In this document: positions 1-6,009 of the stretch, one piece after another
Position numbering within the stretch: position 1 is the first letter of the stretch
Layout of the letters: every line of letters begins with the position of its first letter
From: an uncultured Clostridia bacterium
GTDB lineage: Bacteria; Bacillota; Clostridia; UBA1381
Direction of reading: 5' to 3'
NCBI GenBank assembly: GCA_934454215.1
Contig: CAKSGG010000155.1
Coordinates: forward strand, 1-7,338
DNA length: 7,338 bases
The notes under the pieces: model-generated
What the model was told of the DNA's origin: nothing
The model's database searches: none
The model's input: the letters and a program-made list of their open reading frames with translations, nothing else
Made by a program: the position numbers and the translations under genes

Positions 1-15
1 TCGGACAGCTCGTTT

Positions 16-44
16 AGTATACCATATCCTCCCTCCTTTGTCAA
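16..44 (-). promoter_or_regulatory. Strong sigma-A-type promoter firing leftwards out of the window
   Basis: Read on the minus strand there is a perfect -35 TTGACA (plus positions 39-44), a 17-bp spacer and a -10 TATACT (16-21), preceded by TGG, which forms an extended -10. Transcription should begin around position 9 and leave the window, so the product is unknown. The spacer is very purine-rich and contains AGGAGG-like sequence, but this lies upstream of the expected start and cannot act as a ribosome binding site for this transcript. Confidence 0.75.
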
Positions 45-79
45 GCCCATTTCTTGCCTTTTGGATAATTTGTACAATT

Positions 80-109
80 TTAACTGATTATATGACTTTT
101 AGCTATAAT
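80..109 (+). promoter_or_regulatory. Candidate promoter for the ylmC-family gene
   Basis: A consensus -10 TATAAT (104-109) stands 18 bp downstream of a 4/6 -35 match, TTAACT (80-85). The start would be near 116, giving a leader of about 85 nt rich in A and T. A 10-bp palindrome ATACATGTAT (119-128) lies just past the predicted start and could be an operator, but short palindromes are expected by chance in such A/T-rich DNA. No convincing sporulation-sigma promoter was seen. Confidence 0.45.
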
Positions 110-201
110 AATTTACATATACATGTATTTTATCTGAAATTATTTCATAGAATTCAGTAAAAGTCAAATTATAAAAATACAGAAAATGAAAGGATTTAAA
201 T

Positions 202-447
202 ATGTTCAGAAGCTGTAGTTTCAGAAACAGAGAAGTTATAAACATCGATACCGCCGAAAGAATAGGAATTGTAAAGGACATCGAAATAGATGCTGAAAGC
301 GGCAATATAAAGGCTCTGATTATAAAAAAACACGGCGGAGTATTACCGCTGCCGTTCGGCGGCGAGGCGGTAATACCATGGGAAAACATAGCCGTTATGG
401 GAAAAGATTTGGTACTGGTTCGATTCGGCAGTCTGCTGTCATGCTAA
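202..447 (+). CDS. ylmC: YlmC/YmxH-family PRC-barrel protein
   Basis: This is an 81-residue cytosolic protein made almost entirely of one PRC-barrel fold. Residues 8-31 carry the family pattern (EVINI, then RIGIVKDIEID), 33-42 the strand SGNIKALIIK, and 57-73 the hallmark VIPWENI followed by GKDLVLV. Length matches the family, which is usually about 75-90 residues. Members are widespread in spore-forming Firmicutes and are annotated as sporulation-related, but no precise biochemical role is established. The start is supported by AAAGGA seven bases upstream of the ATG. There is no signal peptide or membrane segment. The last three codons, counting the stop, overlap the end of the converging methyltransferase gene. 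The family call is firm; a role in sporulation is inference. Confidence 0.85.
   Translation: MFRSCSFRNREVINIDTAERIGIVKDIEIDAESGNIKALIIKKHGGVLPLPFGGEAVIPWENIAVMGKDLVLVRFGSLLSC
340..376. repeat. Perfect 10-bp inverted repeat inside the ylmC-family gene
   Basis: The arms GTATTACCGC (340-349) and GCGGTAATAC (367-376) are perfectly complementary across a 17-base spacer. The spacer itself contains a small nested hairpin, GCCG/CGGC (351-354 with 357-360). The whole lies in codons for the conserved C-terminal part of the PRC-barrel, and no T-run follows it, so it is not an intrinsic terminator. It may be a by-product of codon choice. Confidence 0.5.
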
Positions 448-1761
448 TCTCAAATATTTGGGAAAATGATTTTTCAGCACTCCGCATGATGCCTTCCCCC
501 ACCCTATCGGAAAACCGTCGGCAAGCACAGCTGTGTATCCGTTTTTATCACACGGAATAACATTGCCGTGTAAAAATGCTTTAAGCTCATCATCATTCGG
601 CTCAACCGTATTTTTAAAATCATTTTTTTCAAGTGCGAGAACAAGTGCATGAGATGGTTCAAACCTATTCTTTTTGCACTCTCCCAAAAGCAATCCAAGA
701 CGCACGACCTTTATCTTATCGAAATCAAACTCAAAAGGCATGAGATACAATTTACTGCCGAACAAATAAAATGCGCCGTCAAGCTTAATGTTCATTGCAG
801 CTTTTTCAAATTCACGGTACAGCTTTTCAGCTTCCGCATTTTTTTGCGGCTTTGCTTTTAAAGGTGCAGTGTTTTCACCTCCGAAATCCTTTCGGAAAAG
901 TGCCGCAAAATGCCCTTCACCATTCTGTTTATGCGGAAACAGTCTCACCGCATACGGCATATTTATACCGCCGCATACGCCGTTAAGCTGAACCGGCACT
1001 TGTGTAAGCCCGAGATTTTTTATAATATATTCGGCGTTTTCCTCGTTTTCCTCTATCGAGAACGTACATGTTGAATAAAGGAGTATTCCTCCTTTTTTAA
1101 GCATTTTTACCGCACATTCAAGAATATTCCTTTGTCTTGCGGCGCATGACATGACGTGTTCTTCGCTCCATTCCGTCACCGCCTGCGGCTCTTTTCTGAA
1201 CATTCCCTCACCGCTGCACGGTACGTCAACTATTATTTTGTCAAAAAATTCGGGATACTTTTCGCACAGTCTCTGCGGTGTTTCATTAGTCACAACGGTA
1301 TTTTTAAATCCGAACCGTTCAATATTTTCCGATAATATATCCGCACGCTTTTTTATTATTTCGTTTGAAACAAGCAATCCCGTATTATTGAGCTTTGCCC
1401 CTGCCTGCGTCGATTTTCCGCCCGGAGCGGCACATAAATCAAGAACAAAATCCCCTTCATTCACCGGCAGAGCCGCAGCGGCAGCCATTGCAGACGGCTC
1501 CTGAAAATAAAACATCCCTCCGATATGATATGGGTGATTTCCCGATATTTGCGATTTATCCGCATAAAAACCGCTTTCGCACCACGGTACAGGGGGCAAA
1601 GAACCGAATTTATCAAAAATATATTTATCCGCATCACGTTTCATTGTATTGATTCTGATTCCCGTAAATACAGGAGTTTCATCATACGATTTTATAAAGC
1701 CTTCATATTCATCACCAAGCATGGCTTTCATTCGCTTTTTAAAAATTTCGGGCAGCTTCAA
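439..1761 (-). CDS. rsmF: RsmF-like 16S rRNA cytosine-C5 methyltransferase (NOL1/NOP2/Sun family)
   Basis: This 440-residue cytosolic enzyme is predicted to transfer a methyl group from S-adenosylmethionine to C5 of a cytosine in ribosomal RNA. The N-terminal region (1-100) matches RsmF-type proteins (MKLPEIF..RMKAMLGDEYEGF). The SAM-binding motif DLCAAPGGKST is at 108-118. The two family cysteines are both present: PC at 181-182 in DVPCSGEGMF and TC at 231-232 in YSTCTFS, the latter the usual nucleophile. A C-terminal PUA-like RsmF domain ends with GWGK (421-424) and NHFPKYLR (431-438). The start is TTG: an in-frame TGA lies immediately upstream, and AGGAAGTGATT, one mismatch from an ideal ribosome binding site, ends three bases before it. 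The exact target cytosine, and whether RsmF or a paralogue name fits best, cannot be decided here. Confidence 0.92.
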   Translation of the reverse strand: MKLPEIFKKRMKAMLGDEYEGFIKSYDETPVFTGIRINTMKRDADKYIFDKFGSLPPVPWCESGFYADKSQISGNHPYHIGGMFYFQEPSAMAAAAALPVNEGDFVLDLCAAPGGKSTQAGAKLNNTGLLVSNEIIKKRADILSENIERFGFKNTVVTNETPQRLCEKYPEFFDKIIVDVPCSGEGMFRKEPQAVTEWSEEHVMSCAARQRNILECAVKMLKKGGILLYSTCTFSIEENEENAEYIIKNLGLTQVPVQLNGVCGGINMPYAVRLFPHKQNGEGHFAALFRKDFGGENTAPLKAKPQKNAEAEKLYREFEKAAMNIKLDGAFYLFGSKLYLMPFEFDFDKIKVVRLGLLLGECKKNRFEPSHALVLALEKNDFKNTVEPNDDELKAFLHGNVIPCDKNGYTAVLADGFPIGWGKASCGVLKNHFPKYLRLA

Positions 1762-1764
1762 TCA

Positions 1765-1775
1765 AATCACTTCCT
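1765..1775 (-). promoter_or_regulatory. Ribosome binding site that fixes a TTG start
   Basis: On the minus strand this reads AGGAAGTGATT, matching the full anti-Shine-Dalgarno complement AGGAGGTGATT at 10 of 11 positions. Its GGAAG core is 8 bases from the TTG codon at 1761-1759. The intervening TGA is in frame, so translation cannot begin further upstream. Confidence 0.8.
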
Positions 1776-1797
1776 AAATATAAGATAATTACAATTA

Positions 1798-1827
1798 ATT
1801 ATACCACATTATACATCATAAATTCAA
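1798..1827 (-). promoter_or_regulatory. Promoter for the RsmF-like gene
   Basis: On the minus strand a 4/6 -35 TTGAAT (plus 1822-1827) is followed after 18 bp by a perfect -10 TATAAT (1798-1803), itself preceded by TGG, an extended -10. A second TATAAT lies 11 bp upstream within the spacer. The expected start near 1791 leaves a leader of about 30 nt. The promoter is divergent from that of icd. Confidence 0.65.
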
Positions 1828-1901
1828 CTGCACTTTTTACATATTAAGAAACATATACTTAAACGCCGTTACTGCAAGTTGACGGAAATATATTTTACGG
1901 C

Positions 1902-1930
1902 TTGATTTTTTAACATTTATATGATATTAT
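1902..1930 (+). promoter_or_regulatory. Promoter for icd and the downstream secreted-protein gene
   Basis: A -35 TTGATT (1902-1907; 4/6) and a -10 TATTAT (1925-1930; 5/6) are separated by 17 bp, and TGA immediately before the -10 gives an extended -10. Transcription would begin around 1937, about 30 nt before the ATG. The ribosome binding site GAAGGGA (1950-1956) lies 10 bases from the start codon. Confidence 0.6.
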
Positions 1931-1966
1931 ATATTATGAGAAATTTTTTGAAGGGATTGAATTAAT

Positions 1967-3178
1967 ATGGCAAAAATTCAGATGAAAACACCGTTGGTTG
2001 AAATGGACGGAGATGAAATGACCAGAATCATCTGGCAGATGATAAAGGATATTCTTCTTACACCGTATATCGACCTTAAAACAGAATATTATGACCTCGG
2101 TCTTGTTCACAGAAACGAAACAAACGACCAAGTCACATTCGATAGCGCAGAGGCAACAAAGAAATACGGAGTGGCAGTTAAATGCGCTACAATTACTCCT
2201 AATGCTGCAAGAATGCCCGAATACAACTTAAAAGAGATGTGGAAATCGCCTAACGGTACTATCCGTGCCATACTCGATGGAACAGTATTCAGAACTCCCA
2301 TTCTTGTAAAGGGTATCACTCCATACATTCCGACATGGACAAAACCTATAACCATTGCCCGTCACGCTTACGGAGATGTTTACAAAAATGTTGAAATGCA
2401 GGTTAAAAAGGGTTCAAAGGCAGAGCTTGTATGCACCGATAAGGACGGCAACGAAATAAGAGAAACAATTCATGAATTTACCGAGGGAGACGGAATTATT
2501 CAAGGTCTTCATAACCGTGACGATTCAATCGCTTCATTTGCAAGAGCCTGCTTTAACTTTGCGCTTGATGCAAAGAAAGATTTATGGTTTGCGACAAAGG
2601 ACACAATCTCAAAGAAATACGACCACCGTTTCAAAGATATTTTCCAGGAAATATTCGATGCGGAATACAAAGAAAAATTTGACGTTGCGGGAATTGAGTA
2701 TTTCTATACACTTATAGATGACGCTGTAGCAAGAGTTATCCGTTCCGAGGGCGGATATATCTGGGCATGCAAAAACTATGATGGCGATGTTATGTCAGAT
2801 ATGGTTGCAACGGCATACGGCTCACTTGCAATGATGACATCGGTACTTGTTTCTCCCGACGGAATCTATGAATACGAAGCCGCTCACGGAACGGTTCAGC
2901 GCCATTATTACAAGCATTTGAAAGGCGAAAAAACATCAACCAACTCGGTTGCAACGCTGTTTGCATGGACAGGCGCACTGCGTAAGAGAGGCGAGCTTGA
3001 CGAGCTTCCCGAGCTTATGAAATTTGCCGACAATCTTGAAAAAGCAACAATTCAGACAATAGAAGAGGGCGTTATGACAGGCGACCTTGCGGCGCTTTCA
3101 AAGCTTGATAACATTCAAAAGGTAGATACCGAAGAATTTTTGCTTGCAGTAAATGAAAGACTTCAAAAATTAATGTAA
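1967..3178 (+). CDS. icd: NADP-dependent isocitrate dehydrogenase, eukaryote-type homodimeric class
   Basis: The enzyme oxidatively decarboxylates isocitrate to 2-oxoglutarate with NADP+ in the cytosol, feeding glutamate synthesis and NADPH supply. At 403 residues it aligns almost colinearly with animal IDH1/IDH2, not with the E. coli Icd class. Recognisable landmarks are VEMDGDEMTRIIW (11-23), the substrate loop KSPNGTIR (93-100) with Ser94 and Arg100, Arg109, ARHAYGD with Arg132, and Tyr139. Lys211 matches the catalytic lysine, and Asp251, Asp274 and Asp278 match the metal ligands. Arg312-His313, after HGTV (307-310), correspond to the residues that read the 2'-phosphate of NADP, which supports NADP rather than NAD. 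No catalytic residue is missing. No other TCA-cycle gene is adjacent. The downstream secreted-protein gene begins 15 bases after the stop and is probably co-transcribed. Confidence 0.97.
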   Translation: MAKIQMKTPLVEMDGDEMTRIIWQMIKDILLTPYIDLKTEYYDLGLVHRNETNDQVTFDSAEATKKYGVAVKCATITPNAARMPEYNLKEMWKSPNGTIRAILDGTVFRTPILVKGITPYIPTWTKPITIARHAYGDVYKNVEMQVKKGSKAELVCTDKDGNEIRETIHEFTEGDGIIQGLHNRDDSIASFARACFNFALDAKKDLWFATKDTISKKYDHRFKDIFQEIFDAEYKEKFDVAGIEYFYTLIDDAVARVIRSEGGYIWACKNYDGDVMSDMVATAYGSLAMMTSVLVSPDGIYEYEAAHGTVQRHYYKHLKGEKTSTNSVATLFAWTGALRKRGELDELPELMKFADNLEKATIQTIEEGVMTGDLAALSKLDNIQKVDTEEFLLAVNERLQKLM

Positions 3179-3193
3179 TGAAAGGACTTAATT

Positions 3194-3808
3194 ATGAAAA
3201 AATTTTTAAGCGCAATACTGATTGGAATAATGTCAATTGTTCCGCTTTCAGTCTCTGCAATGACAACAAAAGACTTTGACAACGGAATGGCAAAGGGTAT
3301 AAATTATTTCAACCGCGGACTTTACTATGAAGCAAGAGATGAATTCCAATGGTTCTGCGATGCCAATTGGGGCAGCATGAATTCAGGTCAGCAAAATTAT
3401 GCTCTTGGCTATCTTGACAGTTCAAAGCAGCGTATACAAAAATGGGAACAATCGCAAAACAGCAGTATTGATTACAGCAAGTATCTCGGTATATGGGAAT
3501 GTTATAACCCCAGTTATAAAAACGGGCTGTCAACCGGATACATGGAAATTAAACGCATTGACGGCAAAAATCTGTCGCTTTCGTTAGATGTAAGAGCAGG
3601 CTGGCGGCGTGTTATATGCTATTTTGACAGCTTATACTTTACCGATTCATCTACCGCAGTCGGCAAAGGATATCAAAATATAGTTGTCTATGACCGATAT
3701 GACCCTGCCGATTACACTCTTAAATTTAAAGATGATATGATAGTTGTTGATATTATTAATCACTACGCCTCAGGAATGAGCCAAACATATTACTTTACAA
3801 AGCAGTAA
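3194..3808 (+). CDS. Secreted protein of unknown function
   Basis: I do not recognise this 204-residue protein. It has a clear Sec signal peptide: MKK, a hydrophobic core (about 5-19) and a signal peptidase I-type site V-S-A at 20-22, with no lipobox cysteine. Residues 27-80 are predominantly helical and resemble a tetratricopeptide-like hairpin (NRGLYYEARDEFQWF, then an alanine/tyrosine/leucine-spaced helix ending near 85). After a Ser/Gln linker (87-92), residues 96-204 are rich in alternating hydrophobic strands (YLGIWEC, MEIKRIDGKNLSLSLDV, YTLKFKDDMIVVDII), suggesting a beta-barrel or lipocalin-like C-terminal domain. Cysteines are at 55, 103 and 142. The ribosome binding site AAAGG is 8 bases from the ATG. 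With only 15 bases after icd and no promoter between, it should share the icd transcript. It ends about 30 bases before the rplU promoter. Confidence 0.8.
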   Translation: MKKFLSAILIGIMSIVPLSVSAMTTKDFDNGMAKGINYFNRGLYYEARDEFQWFCDANWGSMNSGQQNYALGYLDSSKQRIQKWEQSQNSSIDYSKYLGIWECYNPSYKNGLSTGYMEIKRIDGKNLSLSLDVRAGWRRVICYFDSLYFTDSSTAVGKGYQNIVVYDRYDPADYTLKFKDDMIVVDIINHYASGMSQTYYFTKQ

Positions 3809-3836
3809 AATATTAAAATTAATTTTCAAAAAAGTA

Positions 3837-3865
3837 TTGACAAATAATATATTATCTGATATAAT
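3837..3865 (+). promoter_or_regulatory. Consensus promoter of the rplU-rpmA operon
   Basis: The -35 TTGACA (3837-3842) and -10 TATAAT (3860-3865) are both perfect, the spacer is 17 bp, and TGA directly before the -10 makes it an extended -10. This is the strongest promoter in the window, as expected for ribosomal protein genes. Transcription should begin near 3872. Confidence 0.92.
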
Positions 3866-3871
3866 TTTACG

Positions 3872-3955
3872 GTGACCGCATAGATTAGGTTTTCAAACTC
3901 ACTGCGAGTGCCTATGATAGCGAGTCCTCGAATAAATAACAGGAGGTGTTCAGAT
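3872..3955 (+). promoter_or_regulatory. Structured 5' leader of rplU, probable L21 autoregulatory leader
   Basis: The 84-base untranslated leader shows nested complementarity. TAGG (3886-3889) can pair with CCTA (3911-3914), enclosing the hairpin CACT/AGTG (3900-3903 with 3907-3910). CATAG (3879-3883) can pair with CTATG (3912-3916) as a competing helix. CGAGTCCTCG (3921-3930) follows, and its TCCT or CCTC can pair weakly with the ribosome binding site AGGAGGTG (3941-3948). Firmicute rplU mRNAs are known to carry a conserved L21 leader thought to mediate feedback control. Position and structure fit, but a covariance-model match was not possible here. Confidence 0.6.
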
Positions 3956-4267
3956 ATGTACGCAATTATAGTAACAGGCGGTAAGCAGTACAAGGTTGCT
4001 GAGGGCGATACTCTTTTTGTAGAGAAGCTTGACGCAGAAGAAGGTGCTGCCGTAACTTTCGATCAGGTTCTTATGGCAGGCAACGGCGAAGACGTAAAGG
4101 TTGGCGCTCCGACAGTTGAGGGAGCAACGGTTGAGGCTAAGGTTGTTAAAAACGGCAAAGCTAAGAAGATTTACGTTTATAAGATGAAGAGAAAGAAGAA
4201 CTACAGACGTAAGAAGGGTCACAGACAGCCTTTCACGAAGGTAGAAATTACAAAAATTAACGCTTAA
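3956..4267 (+). CDS. rplU: 50S ribosomal protein L21
   Basis: L21 is a component of the large ribosomal subunit that contacts 23S rRNA and L20. The 103-residue product has the usual length. It shows the N-terminal MYAIIVTGGKQYKV and the conserved basic C-terminal signature IYVYKMKRKKNYRRKKGHRQ (72-91). The start is the ATG at 3956, 7 bases after AGGAGGTG; an in-frame GTG at 3908 would add residues unlike L21 and lies inside the leader hairpin. It is the first gene of a unit with rpmA, whose start lies 29 bases downstream. The prp protease gene that commonly separates rplU and rpmA in Firmicutes is absent. Confidence 0.98.
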   Translation: MYAIIVTGGKQYKVAEGDTLFVEKLDAEEGAAVTFDQVLMAGNGEDVKVGAPTVEGATVEAKVVKNGKAKKIYVYKMKRKKNYRRKKGHRQPFTKVEITKINA

Positions 4268-4296
4268 TCACATTATTTAGAATCGAGGTGTTTTAA

Positions 4297-4551
4297 ATGG
4301 CTCATAAGAAAGGTATGGGTAGTACAAAGAACGGTCGTGACAGCGAATCGAAGAGACTCGGCGCAAAGCGTGCTGACGGTCAGTTTGTATTAGCCGGTAA
4401 CATTCTTGTAAGACAGAGAGGTACAAAAATCCATCCGGGCAACAATGTTGGCATCGGAAGCGATGATACCCTATTCGCTCTGATAGACGGCAGAGTAAAA
4501 TTTGAAAGAAAAGGCAGAGACAGAAAACAGTGTAGTGTTTATGCCGATTAA
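4297..4551 (+). CDS. rpmA: 50S ribosomal protein L27, without the Firmicute N-terminal extension
   Basis: L27 sits at the peptidyl-transferase centre, where its N-terminal tail reaches towards tRNA. This 84-residue protein has the family core STKNGRDSESKRLGAKRADG (9-28), then RQRGTKIHPGNNVGIG (39-54) and a C-terminus FERKGRDRKQCSVYAD. It begins MAHKKGMG, as in mature or Gram-negative L27. Most Firmicute L27 proteins instead start with a cleavable leader of about nine residues (like LxLDLQFFA) removed by Prp. The start is fixed by GAGGTG six bases upstream, and no in-frame upstream codons encode the leader. It is followed by a terminator hairpin and then obgE. Confidence 0.98.
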   Translation: MAHKKGMGSTKNGRDSESKRLGAKRADGQFVLAGNILVRQRGTKIHPGNNVGIGSDDTLFALIDGRVKFERKGRDRKQCSVYAD

Positions 4552-4554
4552 TTT

Positions 4555-4587
4555 AAAAGAGCTGTCGCAGCTGCGGCGGCTTTTTTT
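4555..4587 (+). terminator. Intrinsic terminator between rpmA and obgE
   Basis: AGCTGTCGC (4560-4568) pairs with GCGGCGGCT (4573-4581) around an AGCT loop, giving nine pairs including two G-U wobbles. Upstream A residues (4555-4558) can extend the stem into the run of seven T (4581-4587). It lies just after the rpmA stop. Because no good promoter is visible between it and obgE, it may act as a partial terminator that lowers obgE expression relative to L21 and L27. Confidence 0.8.
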
Positions 4588-4641
4588 ATCGGATAAAGAA
4601 CGGCATAAAAAGACAAAATAAAGAATGAAGAAGGTGATATT

Positions 4642-5916
4642 ATGTTTATAGATAAAGCAAAAATTTTTATAAAAGCAGGCAAGGGCGGCAACGGTGCCAT
4701 TTCATTCAGACGTGAAAAATACATTGCCGCAGGCGGTCCCGACGGCGGCGACGGCGGTAAGGGCGGCAATGTGGTTTTCAGGGTTGAACTCGGAATGACA
4801 ACTCTTATGGATTTTAAATATAAAAGAAAGTATGCGGCTCAAAACGGTGAGGACGGTATGCGCCGCCGCAGAAAGGGCAGGTCGGGCGATGATATTATAA
4901 TCAGCGTACCGCAGGGTACAATTGTAAAAGACGCAAAAAGCGGCAGAATTATTGCCGACTTATCCACTCCCGATAAAGATTATATTCTTGCACGGGGCGG
5001 CAATGGAGGCTGGGGCAACGACCATTTTGCTACCGCTGTACGTCAGACTCCGAACTTTGCAAAGAACGGCCAGCCCGGAGATGAAAGAGAAATAATTCTT
5101 GAATTAAAACTGCTTGCAGATGTCGGCTTGGTGGGATTTCCGAATGTCGGTAAATCGACAATTCTTTCAAGAACAACAAAGGCAGACCCTAAAATTGCAA
5201 ACTATCACTTCACAACGCTTGAACCAAATCTCGGCGTTGTCGATTTGGGCGACCACAGAAGCTTTGTTCTTGCGGATATACCCGGAATCATAGAGGGCGC
5301 AAGCGAAGGCGTAGGCTTGGGGCATGAATTTCTGCGCCATATAGAACGAACAAGAATTTTAATTCATGTTGTCGATGTTTCGTCAATTGAGGGCAGAAAT
5401 CCTATTGAAGATTTTGGCATAATCAATTCAGAGCTATCAAAGTATGATATGTCGCTTGAGGACAGACCGCAGATTATCGCCGCAAACAAAACAGATATAA
5501 TTCAGGACGAAAATGTATATAATGAATTTCTTGCGGAAATGAAAAAACGGGGATATGAGGTATATCCCATTTCAGCGGCAACAGGTGCGGGCGTGGACGA
5601 GCTTATGCAAAAAGTTTATGAAGAGCTTTCAAAGCTGCCGCCGATACAGATTTTTGAACCTGAAGCGGATATTGAAGAAGAATTTGATATGAACGATGAC
5701 GGCTTTACGGTAAGACGTGAAAACGAATACTTTATTGTTGAGGGTTCATGGATTGAAGCAGTCGGCGGAAGCGTAAACTTCTCCGATAACGAATCACTCG
5801 CCTACTTCCAGCGTGCACTTCTTAACAAGGGTGTAATTGAGGAGCTTATCAATATGGGAATACAGGAAGGACAGATTGTAAAAATCGGCGATTTGGAATT
5901 TGAATTTGTATATTAA
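4642..5916 (+). CDS. obgE: Obg-family GTPase (ObgE/CgtA)
   Basis: Obg is a GTPase that binds the 50S subunit and acts in late ribosome assembly and stress responses; in Bacillus it is also linked to sporulation. The 424-residue protein has all three expected domains. The glycine-rich Obg fold is at about 1-158 (GKGGNGAISFRREKY; ARGGNGGWGN at 117-126). The G domain carries G1 GFPNVGKST (165-173), G2 TT (191-192), G3 DIPG (212-215), G4 NKTD (282-285) and G5 SAATGAG (311-317). A C-terminal OCT domain spans about 339-424. The stretch MRRRRKGR at 73-80 is more basic than usual but lies in a variable loop. The start is supported by AAGGTGA ending four bases upstream. It follows rpmA in the usual Firmicute order and is closed by its own terminator. 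Confidence 0.97.
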   Translation: MFIDKAKIFIKAGKGGNGAISFRREKYIAAGGPDGGDGGKGGNVVFRVELGMTTLMDFKYKRKYAAQNGEDGMRRRRKGRSGDDIIISVPQGTIVKDAKSGRIIADLSTPDKDYILARGGNGGWGNDHFATAVRQTPNFAKNGQPGDEREIILELKLLADVGLVGFPNVGKSTILSRTTKADPKIANYHFTTLEPNLGVVDLGDHRSFVLADIPGIIEGASEGVGLGHEFLRHIERTRILIHVVDVSSIEGRNPIEDFGIINSELSKYDMSLEDRPQIIAANKTDIIQDENVYNEFLAEMKKRGYEVYPISAATGAGVDELMQKVYEELSKLPPIQIFEPEADIEEEFDMNDDGFTVRRENEYFIVEGSWIEAVGGSVNFSDNESLAYFQRALLNKGVIEELINMGIQEGQIVKIGDLEFEFVY

Positions 5917-5921
5917 TTATC

Positions 5922-5957
5922 AAAAAGGGTATTTTTTTAAAATACCTTTTTTATTTT
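5922..5957 (+). terminator. Intrinsic terminator of obgE
   Basis: Positions 5922-5935 and 5939-5952 form a 14-bp stem (core GGTATTTT/AAAATACC, one G-U pair) with a TTT loop. The right arm ends in six T and is followed by more T-rich sequence. The stem is A/T-rich and nearly symmetrical, but no converging gene lies downstream, so its working direction is the obgE direction. Confidence 0.85.
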
Positions 5958-6009
5958 TATCACCTTTTATATGTCCTGTGCGTGTTAATAGTGAAAGGGG
6001 TTGATAGCG

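Noticed and set aside
119..128. ATACATGTAT palindrome as an operator for the ylmC-family gene
   Set aside because: It is short, single-copy in the window and in very A/T-rich DNA; nothing ties it to a regulator.
1151..1788. Several plus-strand open frames opposite the methyltransferase gene
   Set aside because: Their products resemble no family and they lie wholly antisense to a clearly conserved enzyme; they are by-products of its codon use.
3815..3826. AAAATTAATTTT palindrome after the secreted-protein gene as a terminator
   Set aside because: It is pure A/T with no stable stem or loop, and it sits just before the rplU promoter; such palindromes are common in this base composition.
3908..3955. 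Sixteen-residue N-terminal extension of L21 from a GTG
   Set aside because: It lies in the leader hairpin, has no ribosome binding site, and gives residues unlike any L21; AGGAGGTG fixes the ATG at 3956.
4548..4769. Minus-strand frame rich in Pro and Ala opposite the start of obgE
   Set aside because: It is the mirror of the glycine-rich Obg codons, overlaps the rpmA terminator, and has no ribosome binding site or family likeness.
6001..6009. Upstream TTG start for the sigma factor, adding three residues
   Set aside because: The ribosome binding site GAAAGGGG ends at 6000, directly against the TTG; spacing is right only for the ATG at 6010.
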